From assembly GCA_021794075.1 (NCBI GenBank), contig JAJYRM010000020.1, positions 1-45,312 of the forward strand: 45,312 nt of DNA. Direction: 5' to 3'. A program made the translations under genes and the position numbers. Source of the stretch: Bacteroidota bacterium (lineage in GTDB: Bacteria > Bacteroidota > Ignavibacteria > Kryptoniales > JAKASW01). Positions 9,282 to 18,200 of this stretch are shown here, piece after piece (position 1 is the stretch's first letter; every line of letters starts with the position of its first letter). Below the pieces are notes generated by a model. That model searched no databases. It had not been told where the DNA came from and worked only from the letters and a program-made list of their open reading frames with translations.

Positions 9282-9725
9282 TTACTCGGGCTTAGCGTCG
9301 TCTCCCATGTAAACTAGCTTCACACCCGACTCCTCGGCGTACCTTGTAATTCGGTCGTCGCGGTAGAACTCTTTAAAATAGATCGTGTGAATGCCGGAGT
9401 TGGCGATGAGTTTGAAGCAGGTCAGGCAAGGTGAGGCGGTGACGTAGATCTCGGCGTTGTTGATGTTCACGCCGTTCTTAGCTGCCTGCGCGACGGCGTT
9501 TGCTTCGGCATGCATGGTACGGACGCAATGTCCGTTTTCCATGTCGTGGCCGACGTCGTCGCAGTGCGGCGCGCCGTGGAGGCTGCCGTTGTACCCCGTC
9601 GAAAGGATTACTTTGTCCCGGACGATTACGGCGCCGACGTGCTTACGGTCGCAAGTGCTCCGCGTCGCAACTTCTTCCGCAACAGCCATGAAGTACTCGA
9701 ACCAGCCCACTCTTATTTTCGACAT
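9282..9725 (-). CDS. dCMP deaminase (ComEB-like cytidine/deoxycytidylate deaminase family)
   Basis: Cytoplasmic zinc enzyme converting dCMP to dUMP for thymidylate supply. Of the expected zinc ligands, His72 lies in the HAE motif (residues 72-74, Glu74 catalytic), and Cys100 and Cys103 lie in PCLTC. Further dCMP deaminase signatures are TRSTCDRKHVGAVIV near the start and GYNGSLHGAPHC at 44-55, where additional Cys/His residues are typical of this branch. At 147 aa it has the normal length. The gene stands alone on the minus strand and is divergent from the following repeat-protein gene. Assignment to dCMP rather than guanine or cytosine deaminase rests on the NGSLHGAPHC segment. Confidence 0.9.
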   Translation of the reverse strand: MSKIRVGWFEYFMAVAEEVATRSTCDRKHVGAVIVRDKVILSTGYNGSLHGAPHCDDVGHDMENGHCVRTMHAEANAVAQAAKNGVNINNAEIYVTASPCLTCFKLIANSGIHTIYFKEFYRDDRITRYAEESGVKLVYMGDDAKPE

Positions 9726-9833
9726 GATGGCTTCCTATTATGTTTGAAAATATTATGCAAAGTATACGGAAAAGACAAATTAAATCGAGGTCCGCGTGTG
9801 AGAAGATTCCGAAGAGAGCTTGCGCTTTTCCTG

Positions 9834-9864
9834 TTGTGGAACGCTATATGGACACTTATATTTC
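9834..9864 (+). promoter_or_regulatory. Bacteroidota-type promoter
   Basis: TTG at 9834-9836 and TATATTTC at 9857-9864 are spaced by 20 bases, matching TTG-N19/20-TAnnTTTG. The start point would be near 9870, giving a short leader with AGGAGG at 9881-9886, 5 bases before the ATG at 9892. Confidence 0.6.
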
Positions 9865-9891
9865 TTTACCAACGATAAATAGGAGGATTCC

Positions 9892-10383
9892 ATGAAAAGA
9901 AAGTCTATTGGTTTTTACGGAGTACTTGCAGCCGCGCTGCTTATTTTACCTTCACTTGGTTTCGCGCAGTCGAAGCCGATTAACGTCGCGCTCTTCGATC
10001 CGATTCAGATTTTTCCGGAGAGCACACCGATCGCCGGTTTGCGTATTAATCTCATATATGGAAACAACGTATCGATGCTCGGACTGGATTGGGGCCTTGT
10101 CAACGCCGTCGGACACGGTGGAATGACCGGTGTTCAGTGGGGAGCAGCTAATATCGATGATGGCAATGTCCTGGGGTTTCAGGCGGGCTTGGTCAATCTC
10201 GCTAAGCGGAATGTCGAAGGGTTCCAGTATGGTTGGGTAAATATCGGCGAACACGTCAGCGGGTTTCAACTCGGTCTCGTGAATTATGCCGGCTCCATGA
10301 AAGGGCTCCAGATAGGAATAATAAATATCATAAAGACGGGAGGGCAGTTCCCTGTGTTCCCGATAGTAAATTGGTCGTTCTAG
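9892..10383 (+). CDS. exported repeat protein of the LA_2272 surface-repeat type
   Basis: A 163-aa protein with an N-terminal signal peptide (residues 1-25, ending GFAQ). After a short NVALFDPIQIFPE segment typical of this family, residues 55-150 consist of about five tandem units of roughly 20 residues with the pattern G-[FVL]-Q-x-G-x-[VI]-N: GVQWGAAN, GFQAGLVN, GFQYGWVN, GFQLGLVN, GLQIGIIN. Such repeats form a beta-solenoid or barrel-like surface protein. The function is not known. A strong AGGAGG ribosome site and a canonical terminator bracket the gene, so it is a monocistronic, probably well-expressed unit. Confidence 0.7.
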   Translation: MKRKSIGFYGVLAAALLILPSLGFAQSKPINVALFDPIQIFPESTPIAGLRINLIYGNNVSMLGLDWGLVNAVGHGGMTGVQWGAANIDDGNVLGFQAGLVNLAKRNVEGFQYGWVNIGEHVSGFQLGLVNYAGSMKGLQIGIINIIKTGGQFPVFPIVNWSF

Positions 10384-10406
10384 CTAACACTTGGATCTAT
10401 CTACCG

Positions 10407-10433
10407 CCCCGGCTTTTTTCCGGGGCTTTTTTT
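10407..10433 (+). terminator. rho-independent terminator
   Basis: Stem CCCCGG (10407-10412) pairs with CCGGGG (10420-10425) and is followed by C and seven T. It ends the repeat-protein transcript. Confidence 0.85.
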
Positions 10434-10585
10434 GCTGAACAGGCCTAACGCGTAAGGTCCATTCGCCGCAAAAAAAGGAGGTGGGCGCTTGGAAAGATTT
10501 TACTTTGCGTCAAAGTACCCGGACGGTTTAGCGGGTGCTTGTCTCAGGTCGGATGTGGAATTTAGAAGTCCTTCGAGAACCTGTC

Positions 10586-10981
10586 TTATTCCAGCGCTTT
10601 CCCTATTAGTATCTCCACCGTCTTGAACGGCGGCTCAGCGAGCCCGTGGCGCTGCATGTAATATTCAGGGCTGTTGTAGCTGAGGATAACTTCTCCTTCG
10701 TTCGTCTCCCACGCGACGGCCTTCAATGGAAGGTCTATCATCATCGATGGATGTGAATTCATCAGCGGTGTTCCAGTTCTTGGATCGCCGAAGATCAGTA
10801 ATTCTGTTGGCCTCATGCTCAACCCAACATTGTCAGCTGCCGCCTTTTGGTCGATACGGGCAAAGACGGCGATGCCTTTTGAGCTTAGTACTGTTTCTAG
10901 CCTGTCAATGGTCTCTCTCACCGAGTATTTACTCAACTTGTTAACAATGCCGTTGTCCCCTGATAGTTGTTTCATAGCCAA
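10586..10981 (-). CDS. DUF302 family protein
   Basis: A 131-aa soluble protein. The DUF302 core is recognisable: KYSVRETIDRLETVLSSKGIAVFARIDQKAAA, LLIFGDPRTGTPLM and DLPLKAVAWETNEGEVILSYN in order. There is no signal peptide. The family is small, widespread and lacks an established biochemical role, although members occur near redox and sulfur genes. The gene is alone and convergent with the surface-repeat gene to its left. Its start is upstream of any alternative Met (MAMKQ), and the second Met is possible. Confidence 0.8.
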   Translation of the reverse strand: MAMKQLSGDNGIVNKLSKYSVRETIDRLETVLSSKGIAVFARIDQKAAADNVGLSMRPTELLIFGDPRTGTPLMNSHPSMMIDLPLKAVAWETNEGEVILSYNSPEYYMQRHGLAEPPFKTVEILIGKALE

Positions 10982-11223
10982 TTCCTTTCAAATGTGAGAA
11001 GGTCTGAGACCCGACAGAATAAAATTTTGTACCACGCTGCCTTATCTGCTTTCAAGTTAGATTTGGGGGCGCCAAGAAACAATCCAACATCTCAGAACAC
11101 ATTAGAGCGACTCGGGGGCGGCATGACTTGTTGGAAGATCTGCGCACTTTACATAAATGAATGCTCTATCGTGAAAACAACTTTTAGTAAATTATACATC
11201 ATTATTCAAAGGCGACGGCAATT

Positions 11224-11910
11224 ATGGCCGGGATGAAACATTCCAATCGAAGCGAATCGCTGATACATTCGTATCTAGCCATGAGACGAATAGTCGGTGT
11301 CCTCGCCATTTTGCTTCCGGTAATCATGGTGGCGGGTGGATTTATCCAAAAAGGTTCAACGGTGGAGGGATCCATCAGCAGCTACTATTACACGAATATG
11401 CGCGACTTTTTTGTGGGCATGTTGTCCGGAGTGGCGTTGTTTCTCATTTCCTACAAAGGGTATGAGTTGATAGACGACATAGTGACAAACCTTAGCGGCA
11501 TATTCGCGCTCGGAATCATAGCGTTCCCTACTTCGAAATTTGCGGGGCATGTCGTCAGGGTGGGAATCTTCCTGACGCCCGATAACATTTCGCAATATAT
11601 CCACCTGGCGTTCTCGATCGCCTTTCTCTTCCTGCTTGCATTCAACTCCTTGTTTTTGTTCACGAGACACGGCGGCGCGCCGAGCAGGGAGAAAAAGACG
11701 CGCAACTTCATCTATAGAACTTCCGGCTGGATAATGATCGCGTCCATCGTCGGCATGGTGCTTTACATCGCGTTCTTGTCCCACTCGGCGCTGGCCAAGT
11801 GGCGGCCCGTTCTTGTTTTCGAGACAGTCTCGCTCATCTCCTTTGGTATCTCGTGGCTCGTCAAGGGGAACACTCTCTTCAAGGATAAGCGGCTTGCTGC
11901 TGCCAAGTAG
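11224..11910 (+). CDS. multi-pass membrane protein (DUF998-like)
   Basis: A 228-aa integral membrane protein with about six hydrophobic segments: VGVLAILLPVIMVAGGF, FFVGMLSGVALFLISYKGY, NLSGIFALGIIAFP, IHLAFSIAFLFLLAFNSLFLF, GWIMIASIVGMVLYIAF and LVFETVSLISFGISWLV. A loop with SISSYYYTNMRDFFVG resembles the region found in DUF998-type proteins, for which no activity is settled. ATG codons occur at 11224 and 11233, and the second would also fit. There is no conserved neighbour. The assignment to DUF998 is from memory of the motif and is moderate. Confidence 0.65.
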   Translation: MAGMKHSNRSESLIHSYLAMRRIVGVLAILLPVIMVAGGFIQKGSTVEGSISSYYYTNMRDFFVGMLSGVALFLISYKGYELIDDIVTNLSGIFALGIIAFPTSKFAGHVVRVGIFLTPDNISQYIHLAFSIAFLFLLAFNSLFLFTRHGGAPSREKKTRNFIYRTSGWIMIASIVGMVLYIAFLSHSALAKWRPVLVFETVSLISFGISWLVKGNTLFKDKRLAAAK

Positions 11911-12140
11911 ATCGTGGGGTGAAGCGGCCGCCTGCGGACCGCCGTGTCGTCAGTTTATTGCCTACGTGAGCCGCCGAATCCTTTTCTATCAACAGGCATC
12001 ATAAAGAATGTGCTATAGTTTCACTGCATGAGTTGTATGAGGGACTCATGCGCGTAGTGGTTCGAATGTCTTGATCGTAAGTCGTGTGTGGACTGAGAGG
12101 AGTCCTCGCGCGTCATTTTATTATCTGTACCAGTTTTGTC

Positions 12141-12169
12141 TTGACATTTACAACCTCGCGGACTAAAAT
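12141..12169 (+). promoter_or_regulatory. near-consensus promoter of the sulfur-oxidation-like operon
   Basis: TTGACA (12141-12146), 17 bases, then TAAAAT (12164-12169). This is the best promoter match in the window, and the TTG-N20-TA spacing also fits the Bacteroidota form. Transcription would start near 12176. Confidence 0.65.
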
Positions 12170-12393
12170 TAAACGCTTTCCGCTTGGTTGACGCGAATGT
12201 GGCGATCCATCCTGGACGTCAACCTACCCGGCACAGTTGAGATAGCAACGGATGCGCTTACCGGATTCCGGAACAGTCATCCGTTCACAGAGAGATACCA
12301 AACAGAGCAGAACCAAAACCCGGCAGCATTGTTAGCAGCTTGAGCACTTTTGTCTTCCCGCGCGACATCCGGGCCTATAGAGGAGTATACCGG

Positions 12394-12582
12394 ATGAAGG
12401 CGCATTTACCTAGCCACGGTCGAACGACATGCTTCGATAACAATTTGGAGCGACGTCAAGTCGGCGTTATGGTTCAAAAAAAGTGGTGGCATCCGCGATA
12501 TGCAATACTATACGCGGAAAATTTCAGAAACGAAATCCTGCCGGTTGGATTCCGCGTGCTCATTCCAATCAAATCCCAATAA
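12394..12582 (+). CDS. possible small protein in the operon leader
   Basis: A 62-codon frame starting at ATG 12394, 8 bases after AGAGGAG (12379-12385), which is a good ribosome site. The product is basic and aromatic (VQKKWWHPRYAILYAENF), without a signal peptide or known motif. It ends 32 bases before the binding-protein gene. It could be a real small protein, a translated leader, or chance. The ribosome site is its main support. Confidence 0.25.
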   Translation: MKAHLPSHGRTTCFDNNLERRQVGVMVQKKWWHPRYAILYAENFRNEILPVGFRVLIPIKSQ

Positions 12583-12614
12583 CGACTAGAACACTAAGGA
12601 GGAGGAACCAACAA

Positions 12615-13556
12615 ATGAAAAACAAATTTAAAATGAAGGTCGCCGCTTTTCTTGCGCTCGGCCTTCTGTCGTTTGCTTTCATCCAGAAGGCGAATGCGCA
12701 GAGAGTCTACCCGCCATGGTCAACATTCCCGCAGCCGGGCAAGCAATTTACCGTACCAGGCATCGACGATGTCCCGGACCTGCACGGAGACATCAATAAT
12801 CCCCAGCTTGTGATTTTCTTCGCTGGAAACCAGTTCATGGTAGTGCCAGACCTGATCAAGGCTTTCCAGGAAGAATACCCCCAGTACAAGCGCATTTTTG
12901 TAGAGACACTCCCTCCGGGTATCCTGCTTGATCAGATCGCGCAGGGGGGGATAGTAATCGGTAATATGCGCATATCTCTGAAACCGGATATTTTCACTGC
13001 CGGGAAGGCACGGATCGCGATGCTCACGAAGGAGAAGCACCTCTTCACGGAGTCTGTGGTCTACGCCAAAAACAGGCTGGCCATAATGGTGTACAAGGGT
13101 AACCCGCTTCACATCACGTCGTTAAACGATCTCGGCAAGCCGAACGTAAGGGTCAGCATGCCGAACCCGCAATGGGAAGGGGTTGCACGGACGATCATCG
13201 CCACTTATCGAAAGGCAGGGGGAGAGAAGCTGATTAAGGAGATAATGGACGAGAAGGTCAAGGCCGGAACAACTTTTCTCACCCACATACATCACAGGCA
13301 AACTCCGATCCGCATCATCGAAAGAAAATCCGATGCCGGTCCGGTATGGTACACGGAAGCATTTTTCCAAAAGATGATAGGAAATCCGATCGAAGCGGTT
13401 CAGATCCCCGCGAAGATAAACACGGTGGTGACTTACTCTGCCGCTATGCTGGCGAACGCGCCGCATCCGCAAGCCGCCAAGGATTTCCTTAAGTTCCTGG
13501 AGACGAAGAAGAGCTCCGAAATTTACCAGAAGTATGGCTTCATGCCAGTGAAGTAA
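12615..13556 (+). CDS. periplasmic substrate-binding protein (ModA/TupA-like type 2 fold), orphan
   Basis: A 313-aa exported protein. The ATG at 12615 follows AGGAGGAGGAACC, a very strong ribosome site, and the earlier in-frame start at 12483 is not needed. The signal peptide ends KANAQ. The mature protein has the extracellular binding fold used for oxyanions: PQLVIFFAGNQFMVVPDLIKAF, the hinge segment NRLAIMVYKGNP, and a C-terminal HPQAAKDFLKFLETKKSSEIYQ near GFMPVK, typical of molybdate/tungstate-type binding proteins. No ABC permease or ATPase lies nearby. Instead the next genes encode a TsdA-like cytochrome and a DsrE protein, so it may deliver or sense an anion such as a sulfur oxyanion rather than feed a transporter. 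The ligand is unproven. Confidence 0.75.
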   Translation: MKNKFKMKVAAFLALGLLSFAFIQKANAQRVYPPWSTFPQPGKQFTVPGIDDVPDLHGDINNPQLVIFFAGNQFMVVPDLIKAFQEEYPQYKRIFVETLPPGILLDQIAQGGIVIGNMRISLKPDIFTAGKARIAMLTKEKHLFTESVVYAKNRLAIMVYKGNPLHITSLNDLGKPNVRVSMPNPQWEGVARTIIATYRKAGGEKLIKEIMDEKVKAGTTFLTHIHHRQTPIRIIERKSDAGPVWYTEAFFQKMIGNPIEAVQIPAKINTVVTYSAAMLANAPHPQAAKDFLKFLETKKSSEIYQKYGFMPVK

Positions 13557-13605
13557 GAGCGATTTGATGAGTTTATTTTTCGGTTCTTTAAAAGGAGAGT
13601 GAAAT

Positions 13606-14409
13606 ATGAAAATAAAAGTCTTATTGCCGGCGGCGCTTCTCGCGCTGCTGGTCGGCGCTTTTGCGGCCGCTAATTTCGGAGACTCGGTTTTCGCGAGGAG
13701 TCCTCAAAAAAGCATGATGGTGGATGGGGTGAGATATGCTGCCCCTTCGCCGAACGAGGCGCCCGCTTCCATAAGGGCCGCGGTCATGCTCGGCTACAAC
13801 ATAATGAATGATCCTCAGAAGTATGTGAGTCAGTATGTCGGTGACAGCGTCACTTGCTCGAGCTGCCATTTCAACGGAGGTATCTCACCGGGAGGGAAGA
13901 ACGGCGGTCTCTCGCTCGTGGGAGTCGCCGCTAAGTATCCGGCTTACAGGTCGCGGTCGGGACAAGTGGATGACATCATCGCCCGAACTAACGCGTGCTT
14001 CCTTAGAAGCATGAATGGCAAAGCGCTTCCTCCGGACAGCAAGGAGATGGTGGCGATAGTCACTTATTTTCATTGGATATCAAAGGGAATCCCGATCTAC
14101 GGGAGAATTCCCTGGCTCGGACTCAAGCATATCGAGAGCCGCCACAAGCCTAACGCGGTTGCCGGGAAGAAGGTATTTACACAAACATGCGTCGCGTGTC
14201 ATGGAATGGATGGCCAGGGAACGAAGATCGCTCCGCCGCTTTGGGGAAAGTACTCGTTTAATGATGGAGCCGGCATGGCACATCTGCAGAATTTTGCCGC
14301 CTTCGTCCACGACAATATGCCGTATCAGGTTTCAAATCTGACACCGGATCAGGCGCTCGACGTTGCTGCGTATGTTACCGCTCAACCGAGGCCGCATTTC
14401 GTCAAATGA
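13606..14409 (+). CDS. tsdA: dihaem c-type cytochrome, thiosulfate dehydrogenase (TsdA)-like
   Basis: Exported dihaem cytochrome c of 267 aa with an N-terminal signal segment (about residues 1-30). Haem 1 binds CSSCH (Cys84, Cys87, His88), followed by FNGG. A conserved NACFLRSMNGKALP carries Cys131, 43 residues after His88. As I recall, the same distance separates the His/Cys ligands of haem 1 in Allochromatium TsdA. Haem 2 binds CVACHG (Cys195, Cys198, His199), with Met238 in DNMPY as a likely distal ligand. TsdA couples two thiosulfates to tetrathionate, or the reverse, in the periplasm. Ribosome site GGAGAG. It is 49 bases after the binding-protein gene and 37 bases before the DsrE gene. 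The direction of the reaction is unknown. Confidence 0.75.
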   Translation: MKIKVLLPAALLALLVGAFAAANFGDSVFARSPQKSMMVDGVRYAAPSPNEAPASIRAAVMLGYNIMNDPQKYVSQYVGDSVTCSSCHFNGGISPGGKNGGLSLVGVAAKYPAYRSRSGQVDDIIARTNACFLRSMNGKALPPDSKEMVAIVTYFHWISKGIPIYGRIPWLGLKHIESRHKPNAVAGKKVFTQTCVACHGMDGQGTKIAPPLWGKYSFNDGAGMAHLQNFAAFVHDNMPYQVSNLTPDQALDVAAYVTAQPRPHFVK

Positions 14410-14446
14410 TGAAAAATCATAAAAACACAATAAGAGGAGGAACATC

Positions 14447-14995
14447 ATGAAAGGAATCACCAAACTGTTATTCGTCGCCTTGCTGGTCGGAAGCGTTTCT
14501 GGCTTAGCGAGCGCGCAAACAAAATGGGAATACCCCGTTATAAAGGGGTACGGCCCGGTTCACCCGTTGCCTAACGCGGCGGTCCAGCCCGATAAGTCGA
14601 TAAACTACAAAATACTCTTCGACGTGACGCAGGCTTCGAAGAACAATGCAAAGGTCGACCCGGCGCTCGCTCACATCGCGAGATTGATAAACGTGTTCGC
14701 GTCCGCGGGCACGATGCCGAGCCAGATGAAGTTGGTCGCCGTTATTCATGGTCCGGCCACCCCGATCGTCCTTGACAACGCAGCGTTCAAGGCGAAGTTC
14801 GGTATAGATAATCCGAACATTAAACTCATCAATGAACTCAAGAAGAACGGCGTCGTCATTTATGTCTGCGGCCAGGCTCTGGCAGACATGAGTTACAAGC
14901 ACGCGTGGGTGAACAAAGATATCACGATAGCCCTTTCCGCGCTCACCGTCGTTCCGACATATCAGCTGATGGGATATGCTTTAATGGCCTGGTAA
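14447..14995 (+). CDS. periplasmic DsrE-family protein
   Basis: A 182-aa protein with a clear signal peptide (MKGITKLLFVALLVGSVSG, cleaved after ASAQ). The mature domain is of DsrE/DsrF type: YKILFDVTQASKNNAK, MKLVAVIHGPATPIVL, then GVVIYVCGQALADM with a single conserved Cys141 in the position that carries sulfane sulfur in cytoplasmic DsrE-like and Tus-type proteins. Exported DsrE proteins lie beside sulfur-oxidation genes in several phyla. Here it closes a three-gene unit with a TsdA-like cytochrome and a binding protein, with GAGGAGG before the ATG and a terminator after. A role as a periplasmic sulfur carrier or trap is inferred from context. Confidence 0.8.
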   Translation: MKGITKLLFVALLVGSVSGLASAQTKWEYPVIKGYGPVHPLPNAAVQPDKSINYKILFDVTQASKNNAKVDPALAHIARLINVFASAGTMPSQMKLVAVIHGPATPIVLDNAAFKAKFGIDNPNIKLINELKKNGVVIYVCGQALADMSYKHAWVNKDITIALSALTVVPTYQLMGYALMAW

Positions 14996-15026
14996 GATTC
15001 AGGGCCGCGATTCAATGATTTAATAG

Positions 15027-15068
15027 GGATGACTCCCCGGCATTTGATGGGGGAGTCATCCTTTTTTT
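15027..15068 (+). terminator. rho-independent terminator
   Basis: GGATGACTCCCC (15027-15038) pairs perfectly with GGGGAGTCATCC (15050-15061), followed by seven T. It ends the binding-protein/cytochrome/DsrE unit. Confidence 0.9.
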
Positions 15069-15192
15069 CTGCAACGATGTCCGCAACGGAGGAGCGACAT
15101 TCGGTCATCCCGCATCACATGACTTCACTCAAATCAGTAACTCACCTTTTGCGCTTGCTTGTTCCCACGATCGCCTTAAATTGCATCTGATA

Positions 15193-15201
15193 TTGTATAC
15201 A
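15193..15201. promoter_or_regulatory. candidate GntR operator half-match before the GH38 gene
   Basis: TTGTATACA, nine of the ten bases of the palindrome found at the GntR regulator's own promoter (26772-26781), 19 bases before the ATG at 15220. I found no other copy in intergenic DNA of this window. Shared control by the GntR protein is inferred. Confidence 0.35.
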
Positions 15202-15219
15202 CATAAATGGAAATAGGAA

Positions 15220-18200
15220 ATGCGAAATCGGATTATTCAACTGAATATAATTGCGTTAGCCTTTTTCGCCCTGAGCGGGGCGGGAAGCGCTGCTACCAGG
15301 GTCGTGTGGAGGATAGGGAGGTTCGATCACTCGTCGCGGGAGTTTCACGGCGAGAGAAGTTTTGTCCAGCGACGCGAGCGCAAGCCTACGATGACCCATG
15401 TGGTCTACTCGATTGGCCGCAGCACATGGAAGGACTGGCCCGACTACCTTCCGACGCGGAACGGAAATTCAGACGACAAAAGCGGCCCTTCGTACGCGAT
15501 ACGTTTCAACATGAAAAAGCAGCCAACAGGTATATACATATTCAGAGCCGCCTTTACGAATCTCGATTTACTCGGCGGGGGTATGGATGCCAGACGCCGG
15601 TTGTCGATCCTCAGGCTGAACATCAACGGACGAGCGGGTGAAGCATATCAGCATCCGCGCTGGCATGCCACATCTGACGGGCGCAAAGTCCTGGATGACG
15701 CCATTGACCTGTTGATACCGACTGAGTATTTGAAGCTTGGGATGAACACTCTTACGCTGAGCGCCTTCGACAATCCACCCGCGCACAACGCGTCTAGCAA
15801 TTCGGGCCTCTACTTCGACGCGCTGGAACTTCTGAATGACACCGGCAATACATTCGATAAGCGCGAAGTGTCCGTACGAGTCGAGCCGACAGTTTTCTAT
15901 AAGCATGTCGACGGTGGCCTGTCTGAGATCGTCGACGTGTTTGCGTCCTTCAACGTGCCATCTGAAGGGGGGCGAATTTCATTATCGGTCGATGGACACG
16001 ATTACAACAAAACGTTGAGTGGTACCCGCAGCTTCGGTGAGTGGAAGGCTTCGTTCGAGGTGCCTGAATTTTCGCCCGGCACCAATGCAGTAGTTTTAGC
16101 CGTCGTAAATGGGCAAATGGAGCAATTCCGCGAAACGCTGACTCCGGCGAAAAAATGGGACGTATTCATGATTCCCAGTATCCACCTAGACGTCGGCTTC
16201 ACCGATTACAGGCCGAAAGTCGCGCTTCTTCAAGGTCAGGTTATCGGCGAAGCGATGCATCTCATCAAAGCTCATCCGGATTTCAACTATAGCCCCGATG
16301 GCTTCTGGGCCGTTCAGCATTTTTTCGAGGATAGAAGCAAGGTTGAGAGGAACAGGTTTTTGAAACTCGCCGCGGACAAAAAGTTGTTTGTCCCGGCTCA
16401 GTACGCGAATTTGCTCACAGGATTTGCTTCGACGGAAACCCTGATAAGATCGCTTTATCCTGCGTATCAATTCGACCGGGAACACGATCTTCCATTTAAT
16501 TACGCTAACATAACCGACGTGCCATCCTATTCCTGGTCTTATGCTTCCGTCCTTGCCGACGCCGGAATAAAATACTTTGAAGCTGCGAGCAACAATGGAC
16601 ACGCGCCGATTTTCAGGCTCGGGGGGCTTGACGGGCGAACTCCATTCTGGTGGGAAGGACCTGATGGGAAGAAAGTGTTCATGTGGTACACGAAGCGCTA
16701 CGCCCAGATGGCCCGTCTCTTTGGCGTCAAACCGGATATAAAAATCGGAGAAGATGCTCTCCCAAGGTTCCTTGGCTTCTACAGCAGGCCTTCGTATAAA
16801 TCTGACGCTGTCATTGTGTTCGGCGACCAGCACGAGAACGCCTACATGGATCCGGGATTTGCATCGCTCGCAGGCAAATGGGACAGCATTTACGCTTATC
16901 CACATCTGAGTTATTCCGGCATCGCGGAGGCGATGTCCCACATCAGGAAACAATTCGGGAAAGACATACCGGTAATTCGTGGCGACGGTGGCCCGTATTG
17001 GGAGGATGGAATCGCATCGGACGCGAAATTCGCCTCGATCGACCGAAAGACCGAGCAAATGGCTCTTTCAGCGGAGAAGCTTTCGACTATGACGTCGCTT
17101 CTTGACCCACGGATCGAATTGAGCCGGACTTTACTGAACAACATGTGGCAAAATATTCTTCTTTACGATGAGCACACATGGGGATCTTCAGAAGATATCT
17201 CGGATCCAGGTAGCATCCAGTCGGTCAGCCAACTGGCGGCGAAGCATTTGTTCGCTCTCAGAGCGCGCCACGATTGTATGACCATAATTAGGACAAGCGC
17301 TGACGCGATCTCTGAAAGGATCGGTGCGAGAGCGCAGACACTTGTCGCGTTTAATACTCTTAATTGGGCAAGAGGTGGAATGATCAACGCAGATATTCCG
17401 ATTGGGTCCCGCGTCTTCGACGCCGTGAACGGTCGCGTTGTCCCTTTCCAGATCCTCGGCAAGTGGAGGACTGTTCAAAAGGTGCGATTCGAGAGCGGCA
17501 AAATCTCTCCGCTTGGTTATAAGTCATTTGTCGTCAGGAGGGTGAAAACTCATCCGGTTTCCTCTGCTGCGGGGCCAGCGACAGACACACTTGAAAACCG
17601 ATATTATCGCATCGTACTGGATCCCGGGAGCGGAGCGGTAAGGAGCATCTTCGACAAACAGCTCGGCAAAGAACTCGTGAACCAGGCGAGCCCCTATCGT
17701 TTCGACCAGTATGTTTATGTCACGAGCGGGAACAAATCGCCTCTGTTGTTCCCCGGACCAGGCGGACATGGAAGGAAGGCAGCGAACCTCACAATATACC
17801 ATGCGTCGGCAGGTCGGCTGGTTTCCGTGAAGCGTGAACCTTACGGAACGGTCGCTTTACTTCGAAGCTCAGGTAAGAATACACCTGAAATTGAAACTAA
17901 GATCATTCTCTTCACTGGCGAAAAGAAGATCGAATTCGTCAACCATGTTTACAAAAAGAAGGTGTACTCTAAAGAAGCGGTGTATTTTGCTTTTCCTTTC
18001 TCGATGAACGATCCCAAGTTCCGTTATGAAACTCAGAATGGTTACGTCAACCCTTCACAAGATTTGCTCCCCGGCGCCGGGAGGGAATGGTTCTCGGTGC
18101 AGCATTGGGTTGCCGTCACGGAAGGCGGCGTCACAGCAGAGATTGTTCCGGTTAATTCCTCCCTCGTCACCTTCGGCGACATCGTCCGCGGTAAATGGCC

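Larger units (their letters stand above)
11911..12614. other. long gap upstream of the binding-protein operon
   Basis: About 700 bases. The left third shows nothing recognisable. A strong promoter starts at 12141, leaving a leader of about 440 bases before the first long gene. Within the leader, a 62-codon frame (12394-12582) has a good ribosome site and is listed separately. I see no riboswitch motif I can name. Confidence 0.4.
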
